Shown here piece after piece: positions 32,282-41,137 of a stretch of 64,000 nucleotides of DNA. The DNA comes from Cladorhizidae sp. MBARI D1340-BT2 (Eukaryota; Porifera; Demospongiae; Poecilosclerida; Cladorhizidae). The notes beneath the pieces were generated by a model. That model did no database searches and was not told the DNA's origin. It saw only the letters and a list, made by a program, of their open reading frames with translations. The position numbers and the translations under genes are program-made. Location of the stretch: the NCBI GenBank assembly GCA_028752905.1, contig JAQNBH010000014.1, positions 20,280,990 to 20,344,989 on the forward strand, written 5' to 3'. Each line of letters starts with the position of its first letter. Positions within the stretch are counted from its first letter, which is position 1.

Positions 32282-32461
32282 TTTTCTTTTGCTTTTTATT
32301 CAGTTCCTAAGGATCATCTGAGTCTTATTTATCATTGGTTAGAATTTCCAAGTGATAGTTTGCAAGCAGTAAAAAAGGTGTAAGGATCATTTCCAAGTTC
32401 TACAACGATTGGTCCAAAACGTTGCTTAGTCATATCATTTATTCCTGTTTGAGCAAACAGG

Positions 32462-32830
32462 AACAACACCTGCCCTGATTTTATTGTTGATTACTTGTGA
32501 TTGTGTCGATTGTTTAGATCTTGCATTAGATAAAAACTTTGTCAGAAGCAAGTAAATGAACTTTGTGAACAACACCTGATGTTTTATTGTTGATTACTTG
32601 TGATTGTGTCGATTGTTTAGATCTTGCATTAGATAAAAACTTTGTCAGAAGCAAGTAAATGAACTTTGTGAACAACACCTGATGTTTTATTGTTGATTAC
32701 TTGTGATTGTGTCGATTGTTTAGATCTTGCATTAGATAAAAACTTTGTCAGAAGCAAGTAAATGAACTTTGTGAACAACACCTGATGTTTTATTGTTGAT
32801 TACTTGTGATTGTGTCGATTGTATAGATCT
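32462..32830. repeat. Tandem repeat, about 103-bp unit, 3.5 copies
   Basis: Units start at about 32462, 32568, 32671 and 32774. Each contains gttgattacttgtgattgtg, tcgattgtttagatcttgca and agaagcaagtaaatgaactt. Copies 2 and 3 look identical; the last is truncated. It lies upstream of the small spliced gene at 32898. Confidence 0.9.
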
Positions 32831-32897
32831 TGCATTAGAATATTAGATACATGTATATCTAAGTTCAGTAATCATCGCATCCTGAAACTCTTGAAGA

Positions 32898-33281
32898 ATG
32901 GACAACATCCCTACTGCTGCTGCTTTTACATCGACATCTCCACAAAAAAAAGGTTTGATTCTTATTTTCTAGGGTTGGTTTCATTTTCTTTTATTTCACT
33001 TTCCATTTCTTTCCAATTTGTTGTCACACACAGATGATGCAACCACCACTCCTGTGCTACGTGAAAGCGACCCCAATAACCACATTGAGAAGAACATCCC
33101 CAATTTGCCTGACATCGATGTCGATCATGTAGACAGAACCGAAAAAGAAGAACAAAAAGAAGAAGAAATAAATACTTTTAAAGCACTAAACTTATTGCTA
33201 TCACAAACAGGAGAATACATCGGTTATGTTATCGAAATAGAAGAAGAAATGGGCATAGATATAGAAATAATAACATTTTAG
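32898..33281 (+). CDS. Small two-exon acidic protein (100 aa)
   Basis: Exon 1 runs from ATG 32898 (MDNIPTAAAFTSTSPQKK) to 32952. The intron 32953-33033 (gtttga ... cacacag, 81 nt) has a pyrimidine-rich 3' part. Exon 2 is 33034-33281, ending TAG. Reading phases match. The product is acidic with an EKEEQKEEE run and a C-terminal EIEEEMGIDIEIITF. No family recognised. Use of a spliceosomal intron implies nuclear transcription. Confidence 0.55.
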
Positions 33282-33413
33282 ATAATAAGGTGGCATAATT
33301 ATATAATTATATGTATTATTTATATTATAAGAATTCCCTATGTACTGTTTGTGTGTCCGAAGAGAGCCTAGTTGTCGATAAGTTTAATCGCATTTTCCCA
33401 AATAATAATAGAA

Positions 33414-33795
33414 TCAAAAATAAAACATAGCTGGTCCATCTGTTATGCGAGTCGATTCTTCTGCGATAGCAAATCCAGCAATAATTACTTCGTTACAGAT
33501 GTTCTCTGCTTCAATTCTTAACATTATAGCTTCGGTTATACAAAAGGTTTCAGTACTAACTAAATGTAATGATGCATCTGTTATCATTTCAAATGCAATT
33601 GAAATTACAGCAGCATGTTCACCATCTTCGGGTATAACAATAATAGTGAGTGGCTGACTGAATGCAGCAGTGTTTAGACCGATAATTGGCTGAAAGCAGC
33701 AGTGTTTAGACCGATAATTGGCTGAAAGCAGTGGCTGAATGCAGCAGTGTTTAGACCGCCAAGTTATAATATATATATAATATACAACAAAAAAA
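33414..33795 (-). CDS. Doubtful ORF and short repeats
   Basis: A minus-strand frame (LTIIVIPEDGEHAAVISIAF, then TETFCITEAIMLRIEAENI) looks mildly protein-like but has no good start. It runs into three copies of a ~32-bp repeat (gcagtgtttagaccgataat) at 33667-33760. A plus-strand frame overlaps it. Reported with low confidence so that the interval is not left blank. Confidence 0.2.
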
Positions 33796-34143
33796 TTAAT
33801 ATATAGTATTATCATTATCAGAATCATATGAGTCTATCTCTATCATGTATCCCTGCATCATACATTCGTCTAAATAAGTTTGAATATTTTTAGTTAGCCA
33901 TGGAAATCCAGATATATTTGCTTGGTCATTGTTGTTGGTGGATGCACCCTCCTTGTCAGGAAGAACACGCACAATCTTGATCTTATTCGTGGCGTCAATT
34001 CTTTGGGTGGTATCGTCGATATTGGCTTTCAAGACGGCGGCGGTCTCGGCAATCAGGGTGGCATTCTCAGCACTTAAGGTGGCGATCTCGCCAATCAACT
34101 CGGTGATCTCGGCACTCATGGTGTCTATGTCGGTGGTATCCAT
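33796..34143 (-). CDS. Small coiled-coil protein, copy 2 (115 aa)
   Basis: ATG at 34143 (MDTTDIDTMSAEITELIGEI). Shares its first ~30 residues and about 300 bp of upstream DNA with the gene at 31991-32281, then diverges into TAAVLKANIDDTTQRID and an acidic tail (IEIDSYDSDNDNTIY). Predicted coiled coil in the first half. Function unknown. Confidence 0.55.
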   Translation of the reverse strand: MDTTDIDTMSAEITELIGEIATLSAENATLIAETAAVLKANIDDTTQRIDATNKIKIVRVLPDKEGASTNNNDQANISGFPWLTKNIQTYLDECMMQGYMIEIDSYDSDNDNTIY

Positions 34144-34375
34144 GTTGTTGTCGTTCCCAGGTAGTTTTTTCCAGTGTTCATTCTGGTGTTCATTTTTCTG
34201 TTGCTTTTTATTCAGTTCCCAAGGATCATCTGAGTCTTATTTATTATCATTGGTTAGAATTTCCAAGTGATAGTTTGCAAGCAGTAAAAGGTGTAAGGAT
34301 CATTTCCAAGTTCTACAACGATTGGTCCAAAACGTTCCTTAGTCATATCATTTATTCCTGTTTGAGCAAACAGGA
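34075..34375. repeat. Duplicated segment (second copy of 32155-32463)
   Basis: From acttaaggtggcgatctcgc through tcctgtttgagcaaacagga the sequence matches 32155-32463 with few changes. It covers the 5' coding part and the upstream region of the two coiled-coil genes. The end ttcctgtttgagcaaacagg forms a small hairpin. Confidence 0.85.
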
Positions 34376-34483
34376 AACCTGCAAATAAAAAAGTAACCAA
34401 AATGTATTAATAATATAAGCTGTTGATTGCTTGCACAAAGAAGGGTTAATAAAAAACTGATTGCTTTAGTTCCTCGCCTATTT

Positions 34484-34498
34484 CTATAAAATGCACTA
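34484..34498 (+). promoter_or_regulatory. Core promoter CTATAAAATGCACTA
   Basis: Identical 15-mer to the Rep promoter at 30529-30543, here 46 bp before ATG 34544. Confidence 0.6.
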
Positions 34499-34543
34499 GA
34501 ATTTACTGCAGACAAACGAAGAAACAAGAAGCTCAACAACAAC

Positions 34544-35600
34544 ATGTCGTCTGTACTCTCGTCCAAAAATTTCCCGTTTTCTTTAAAACGCCTCCATCTA
34601 ATGTTGCAGGGATTAAAAAGAAAAGAGTCTGCTGCAAAAAGAGATTTACTTCTTTTTTTTTTGCAACTGTCTGCACGATATCAACATTACAGCAGGGAAA
34701 GACAAACAAATTGCCAGTAATTTGCAAGACGTCTTGAAACTTTGTATACCAGTTGTGAACGAAGAGCACCTCAAGGCATGCCACATAAAACTAATGGAAC
34801 TGGAGGATAAAGTACGGAAAACTTCGAAAAGAAAAAATATATATTCCAAGACAGAACATAAGACTCCTCCACCACCTTCGTCAGCAAACACATCATCATC
34901 ACCAGAAATACAAGATATAATTACCGAATTAGATTTATCTAATTTATGCGAAACAATTCCCGACGACCTGACCCTTTTACTAGATAATATATCAGATGGT
35001 GATTTCAATATGCCGAAGGATGTCGTCGATGAACCTCCTCCAACCAAAAAAAGGTGCATAGAAGAAACATCATCATGCGACGAAGAAGAACTGCTGCAGG
35101 AGGAAGAAGGAAAAGAAGAAGAAATAGAAACGGAAAATATATACCTCAAACCTCCTTTCATGATTCCCGAAACGAACCAAGAAGAGTGGCTCAGAAATAA
35201 TTTCGACAGCGATTCGGGTATAATGGGAATGAGTAAACACATGGGCAAACATATGCGCCGCAGTCTTTTCATTTCATTACTTTACCTAATGGAATTTCAC
35301 CCAGATGTGAAGGATTTATCGCTGAAAGACCGATTCAAGAAACTGAGTAAACAAATCTTACAAGGCATACAACTAAATAATCAACAAGCAATTACAACAG
35401 TAATGCTAAAGCTAATTATACGCCATGAAAAGACCGAGTGGATCGTTCCCAATGCTACACTTCGCAGCTGCGAAGTTATTGATTTGATGAAAGAACATTG
35501 TTTGCATTTATCTGAGAACAAAGCCGACTCTTTCATTCGGTCATTCGTAAAAAAAGTTACTCCCGAGCAATATACAGAAATAACAAATAGAACATTTTAG
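34544..35600 (+). CDS. Unknown ~330-aa protein with apparent frame break
   Basis: ATG at 34544 (MSSVLSSKNFPFSLKRLH) follows a good promoter. The reading frame shifts at or near a T-homopolymer (34652-34661). The main frame then runs to TAG 35600. It contains ITAGKDKQIASNLQDV, a Pro/Ser linker, an acidic stretch (EEELLQEEEGKEEEIETE) and a helical C-terminal domain (MGKHMRRSLFISLLYLMEFH; SLKDRFKKLSKQILQG). No family recognised. A sequencing indel, a real frameshift or a small intron could explain the break. Confidence 0.55.
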
Positions 35601-35821
35601 TGTAAGTAGTACAAGAAACTAGATTGAAATAATTTTGTCATACTTGTTTGTATGCATGTATAAAATACTTTTGTCATATGTATAAAAAAAATTTTTTACT
35701 ATTAAAAAATACATTATTTTATGAGAATGAGAGAATATGATGAGACATTAAATAAAATTAAATAAATCAAAAGAGAATATCGTTCTGTCGACAACATGCA
35801 CGCACACTCGGAATAAAAAAT

Positions 35822-36227
35822 GTGGATCGTTCCCAATGCTACACTTCGCAGCTGCGAAGTTATTGATTTGATGAAAGAACATAAAACAAATTATTAAATA
35901 ATTTGTTTGCATTTATCTGAGAACAAAGCCGACTCTTTCATTCGGTCATTCGTAAAAAAAGTTACTCCCGAGCAATATACAGAAATAACAAATAGAACAT
36001 TTTAGTGTAAGTAGTACAAGAAACTAGATTGAAATAATTTTGTCATACTTGTTTGTATGCATGTATAAAATACTTTTGTCATATGTATAAAAAAAAATTT
36101 TTACTATTAAAAAATACATTATTTTATGAGAATGAGAGAATATGATGAGACATTAAATAAAATTAAATAAATCAAAAGAGAATATCGTTCTGTCGACAAC
36201 ATGCACGCACACTCGGAATAAAAAATG
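35822..36227 (+). repeat. Tandem duplication of gene 3' end
   Basis: Repeats 35439-35821: the last ~55 codons of the upstream gene, with a ~20-bp insert (ataaaacaaattattaaata near 35880), plus about 220 bp of 3' flank. It therefore leaves a headless copy of the C-terminus. Confidence 0.9.
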
Positions 36228-36353
36228 CAGATCACCATCAATCTGTCTACAAAATGAGATTCCATCGCTATCTAGCTAAATAGTGATATAATCTCATTTT
36301 CGAGACAGATTGAAGGTGATCTGCATTTTTTATTCCGAGTGTGCATGTTGTCG
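36193..36353. repeat. Large imperfect palindrome (about 65-bp arms)
   Basis: The left arm (36193-36260; includes cgcacactcggaataaaaaa and atgcagatcaccatcaatct) is mirrored by 36291-36353, with a ~30-nt AT-rich loop. The outer part of the arm, without the palindrome, also ends the first copy of the duplication at about 35820. Confidence 0.85.
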
Positions 36354-36480
36354 GAAAAATTTAAGGATGGTTAAAAATATATTGTGTATGTATTAAAAAT
36401 GTATTGAAATTATTGTGAATGAACTAAAAATGATGAAAGTGAGTGAGCCAAACAAGACATTGGGTATTCATGCGGTCTAA

Positions 36481-39400
36481 ATTAAATAAATATGTGTGAG
36501 TGAATGCTGGAGTACAAATATTGTTGCTGAATGATGATAGATAGTGGAATAAAAAATATTGTTGCTGAATGATGATAGATAGTGGAGTAAAAAATATTGC
36601 TGCTTAATGTTCTTGTCCAAGAAGAAGATGGTTCATGCAGTGTACTTTTCTCTGGTTTCCTCCAGCCTGTCCAAGAAAAAGATGAATGAACCAATTAAAA
36701 ATGAAAATTCATCAGCAAACATCTTCCCTATCAAATAAGATTTCATTGTCAGCATTTAGTACATCCGACGAGATGGTGGGAAGAGTGATTATCTGTGATT
36801 GGCGGGAGAACCTCAAAATGAAATGTTGAAGAAGGCACAATAGCTTCTTCTCTTTTCGATGTAGTTTTCATCTCTCCTCTGTACCTCTTCAACAACATTT
36901 CATTTTGAGGTTCGCAGCTGCCACCACAGAAAATCACCCCTGCTCATCTAGTCAGATATAATAAATAAACGACATGGAACCTCATTTGAGTGGGAAGATG
37001 TAAGCTGATGAATTTCCATTTTTAGCAGGCTTCATTCATCAGACACCTATAAAGAAGGAAAAAAGAGAGTAATCTGCGTAGAAAATAATAATAAACACAA
37101 CATGAAATAACAAAAACATTTCTTCGAGCACCAACAACACCCAGAAGAAAGCAAAAGAACCACCAACCAAGAAAGCACATCCCCAATGGATTCATCATGG
37201 CCATTTATAACGATTATTCTTCACATTCTCGGCATGGACTTTCAGATAGCAGAGTGGGTTTGTAAGTATTGAGATGAGAGTGACATGGGACAGAAAGAGA
37301 GGAGAAGCAAGGTGCACTATGTGATTCCTAGCTGTTCTTCATCAGTATGCTTAAACAAGGCACCTTTTGCATGTATGTATTTTTACTATTATTATTAATG
37401 CATCCATATGTTTTCCTGCAAGAGGTGGCATCATAAAGAAATTGCGCCATCCAAACTACATTTATGCTATTATTTTTTTAAAGCAAGAAGTGTTTGTTAT
37501 TCAGATAGAGAAAACGGTGTTGAGAATATACACCAACAACAACGAGAATCCTATTCTTCCAGTCCGCTACTCGCCTTCCATCATCACTATATCACTGAGA
37601 GAATGTGTACATATCCAAAAAAGAGCCAAAGATAACTATCTATGACTTGAAAAGAATATTTATTTATATTAATCACTGGAAATGTGTGTACATATCTCCA
37701 AGACCAAGAAGTGATTCCTTCCAAATGGCAGTCTATATTTATTTTATCCTATTATATTCAGATGGTCCGATGCCAACAGGGGAAAAATTTATAAATAACA
37801 CTTGTTTCAACAGTCACTGAGTCAGATGCCATCAAGAAAGAATCAGCTGATGACAGACAGCATAAGTCAAAAAGAACACAAAGATTGAACAAATTCAACA
37901 GCATGTCTATGTCATCTATTCACAGGCTGATTATTATTAGTAGGTAAAAAAAAGAAAACCATGACTTGGAATAGATTTCTGTCATCATTCGAATGCTCAT
38001 TATATGTAATAAGATGCAATTCAATGAAAACGTGCTTCAGGCTCTTTATTGAAAAGATTTGAATCAACAACAGGAAGAACATGAAGAGAATGAATTACCT
38101 GTGAAGCAAAAAGTAAAACAGTTTTTAGTTTGTTGACCTGTTCAGCATCAACAGATTCTAAAAGCCAACAGCACCCAAAAGATGCGCGAAACAAATCCCC
38201 AACGGATTATCATGGCGCCATATCCACTATATCACTGAGAATATTTAAAGGAAATTATCGATGCCCACAGGGGAAAGATTTATAAATTACACAAGTACAA
38301 GAATGAGCGAGCTATGAAGTAGAAGAAAGAATATCCACGGAAGAATGGCTCTTGAAGGCTTCCACTGAAGAACCTGACTGTCAGAACAGCAGTCAGAAGG
38401 CAGGCTGATTATTATTTGTAACTAAAGAAAACTATTGACTTGGGAAGAATTTTTTTACGATTATTATAAAGTAGCAAAACCCAGCAACATCACAGATTCA
38501 ATTTGAATCAGCTGAATAGAGGAAGAAATCAGCTCAAAGCCTGCTGTAATTCACCGGAATAATGATGGAGTACCTTCAAGTAGAATGTCAATCTCTTAAG
38601 AAGCCAACACCCAAAAGAAGATGCGTGAAACAAATCCCCAATGGGTTATCATGGCGCCACATCCATCTGTAATTTCAAGCCATTCACTTGCGAATCACCA
38701 CAGGACATTTCATTTATTTTTTATTGTCTCACCTACCTACCATTTATGCTATTATTATTAAGAAGCAAGAAGTGTAACAACGAGAGTCCTATTCTTCCAG
38801 TCTGCTAATCTCCTCCCATCACTATATCACTGAGAATGTGTACATTAGTAGTTTCAACAGTCACTGATTTATTTATTAGTTATTTATTGAAAAAGATTTC
38901 AACCAAAAAGGAAGAATCAGCAGCACGAATGAGCGAACTTTGAAGTCAAAGAAGGTAAAACAGTTTTTAGTTTATTACCTGTTCAGGGACCACAAACCAG
39001 CTTAAAGAATAAAAATCCACAGCTGATGGCAGAACATTCTAGCAGAAGAAAACCAAATATGGCTTGTAAATAAATATCATTTCAGCTGCAACAGCTAACT
39101 TTCTACACAACCAGAAAGTGGTGAACATGAGTGGGAAGAAGGCTAACCCGTCAAACGACTAAAAAACACTTAAGAAAAAGCATTTCTTAAATTTTATTAT
39201 TAAAGATTATTATTATAAAGTATTAACATGAACAGACATGTTTCTAATTTCTAAGAATAGGGAGCTGGATATTTTAACCACCATTGAGTTCCGACAACAT
39301 CATCCCCAACAAATATACATTCACGAAAAACAGATTACTCTCTTACGATGCTGGAGGTGAGAGAAGCGTTTGAAAATTGATTGGGCTTGTCGGAATGGTA

Positions 39401-39682
39401 GGAGCACAGCAGGTTGATGAGGGCTTGTCGGAATGGTAGGAGCACAGCAGGCTGAGGAGGGCTTGTCGGAATGGTAGGAGCACAGCAGGCTGAGAAGAAC
39501 TTATGGAGTAAAAATTGAATAGAACTGCTGCTTGTGTGTGTAGTTTGTCTCGCTGGCTGAAAATGATGCTTGTGACAGAATATTTATAGTTTGTCTTGGC
39601 AGCGGGTGGATGGTGAGAGGGTTGTCTTGTGCGTGTTTTACAGGAGACAAAAGGGAGCCGGAAAAGGAGGGAAAAAGAGGTG
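36481..39682. other. Gene-poor right arm of the element with short repeats
   Basis: No convincing gene; ORFs are short and on both strands. Visible repeats are a ~55-bp direct repeat at 36510-36600 (attgttgctgaatgatgata), a dispersed motif aaacaaatccccaa followed by ggttatcatggcgcca at about 38190 and 38625 (diverged at 37165), and three 41-bp copies of gcttgtcggaatggtaggag at 39386-39490. It contrasts with the dense coding of 22-35.6 kb. Confidence 0.5.
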
Positions 39683-40805
39683 GAAAAACCGAGAGCTCCT
39701 CCTCCCCTCATTCATGATGCCTTGTTGTTCCCTCCTTCCTACTCTGATCACCAATCAGAGTCACAAGTAAGTTTGCGTAGTAAAAAAAAAAACACACACA
39801 CACACAAATAAAACCAAAAACACACAACCACATTCCCACACATCACAGGAGACCAACCAGCCTAGGCAGGCAGGCAGGCAGGGCAGGCAGGCCAAGCCCC
39901 CCCAGAGATTAAAGAGATAGATCAGATTAGATAAGATACAGGCACCTCCTCAAATTTAGTCCTCAAAATGTAAGTCCTCAAAATGTAGTCCTCCAATAGT
40001 ATGTAGTAGTATTAGTTAGTAGTAGTAGTGTACACAGACTGACAGACAGACAGACAGAAAGACAACTGCCATTCTTCTCTCGGTCCCACAAAAACACACA
40101 CACACACACACCCCAACAGTGGAAGGGGGGGAAACACGTGGAAGTTGGAGCACATGCATCGTCGCCCTCCTGTTTCCTGATTCCTGAATCAGGAAACGGG
40201 ACAGGCATGCAAGAGGGGGGGAAAAAAGAAAAGAAAAAATTGGACCAAAAAATTAGACCTCGATTTTAAAATCAATTAACAAAAAGGTGCCAATTAAAAA
40301 CTGCCACTCCAAACCAATAAACACACCATTCGACACAGACACTCTAACACATCAGGCATGCCCGCCCGACAGGACAGCAAACAGCCCATAGACAGACAAT
40401 CTTCTTGCCACTCTTCCTTCTCGAATTTAAACTTCATTCTAACATGTAGTCAGTTTAACATTCATCTTACATTTTTTTAACCTGCATTCTGTTTGACCTC
40501 CTTGTTCATTTTTAACTGGAGGGTTACCTCTATTTTAACATTCATCTACTTTAACCTTTATTATTCGAATATTTTAACATTCATCATCTACTTGAACCTT
40601 GATTTTACAGTCATCTACTTTAACCTTCATTTTACCCTTGATCGTGGATCGAATTTCCAAAGACCTTGACCCCCTGAATACAATGGCAATAACTGTCAAG
40701 GAAAAAGAAATTGTGACGTTCCTTTACCAAATATACAGGATTCAGGATTCAGGAACAACTTTTCTGTTCAAAACTCTCAGAAATTGGACAGGAACGAAGG
40801 GTGAG
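39683..40805 (-). repeat. Right terminal inverted repeat (about 1.12 kb)
   Basis: Reverse complement of 20869-21990 with a few differences (for example ccctcc versus ccccccc-type changes near 40525 and homopolymer lengths near 39785). The hairpin, iteron array and TG tract are all present in mirror order. It ends cgaagggtgag at 40805. Confidence 0.93.
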
Positions 40806-40844
40806 ACTTCCATTAAGTATTATTATGTATTAGGTACTAAAATA

Positions 40845-41137
40845 TTGTTTATTACTTTCATGTTTTTATTTCTTTTATTATTTTACGATATAGTTACTAT
40901 AGAAATGTATCAACCAATAATGCATTACACAATAAATAAATTAAAAATATAATTAGGGTTCTCACCCTTCGTTCCTGTCCAATTTCTGAGAGTTTTGAGA
41001 GTTTTGAACAGAAAAGTTGTTCCTGAATCCTGAATCCTGTATATTTGGTAAAGGAACGTCACAATTTCTTTTTCCTTGACAGTTATTGCCATTGTATTCA
41101 GGGGGTCAAGGTCTTTGGAAATTCGATCCACGATCAT
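40845..41137 (+). repeat. Extra truncated copy of left flank plus outer TIR
   Basis: 40845-40960 repeats the left flank 20745-20868. 40961-41137 repeats the outer ~175 bp of the left TIR in the same orientation (with a 10-bp extra gagagtttt repeat), ending gatccacgatca where the hAT coding sequence starts. So the outer TIR sequence occurs three times. Confidence 0.88.

Larger units (their letters stand above)
20869..40805. mobile_element. TIR-bounded virus-like element (about 19.9 kb)
   Basis: Bounded by inverted repeats of about 1.12 kb (20869-21990 and 39683-40805) that differ at only a few positions. The interior has densely packed, mostly intronless genes in two orientations, TATA-type promoters, and a HUH-like/SF3-helicase replication protein. 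I find no PolB, retroviral-type integrase, FtsK-type ATPase or reverse transcriptase in any ORF. Genes are Rep, a 710-aa large protein, 265-, 243- and 259-aa proteins, a Cys-rich protein, a 344-aa divergent gene, the 34.5-35.6 kb gene and several small ones. I infer an integrated linear DNA virus or virus-derived transposon of unrecognised type. Confidence 0.8.

Noticed and set aside
32462..32830. CRISPR-like array
   Set aside because: Repeats are ~103 bp, contiguous and without unique spacers, in a eukaryotic context.
39343..39711. 122-codon minus-strand ORF near the right TIR
   Set aside because: It translates the 41-bp repeats and TIR sequence; there is no promoter and no protein-like character beyond the repeat.
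20869..40805. Polinton/Maverick or adintovirus identity
   Set aside because: None of the ORFs shows PolB, a retroviral-type integrase, an FtsK-type ATPase or an adenain-type protease; the Ulp1-like protease in the window belongs to the Ginger element at 13 kb.
20869..40805. Treating the 1.12-kb inverted repeats as the hAT termini
   Set aside because: The hAT ends with CATTG duplication lie outside, at 20472 and 43141, next to 28S; the long repeats are internal to it.
41045..41137. N-terminal extension of the hAT transposase ORF
   Set aside because: These codons come from the truncated TIR copy; similarity to hAT proteins starts only at HARSDFHIHA.
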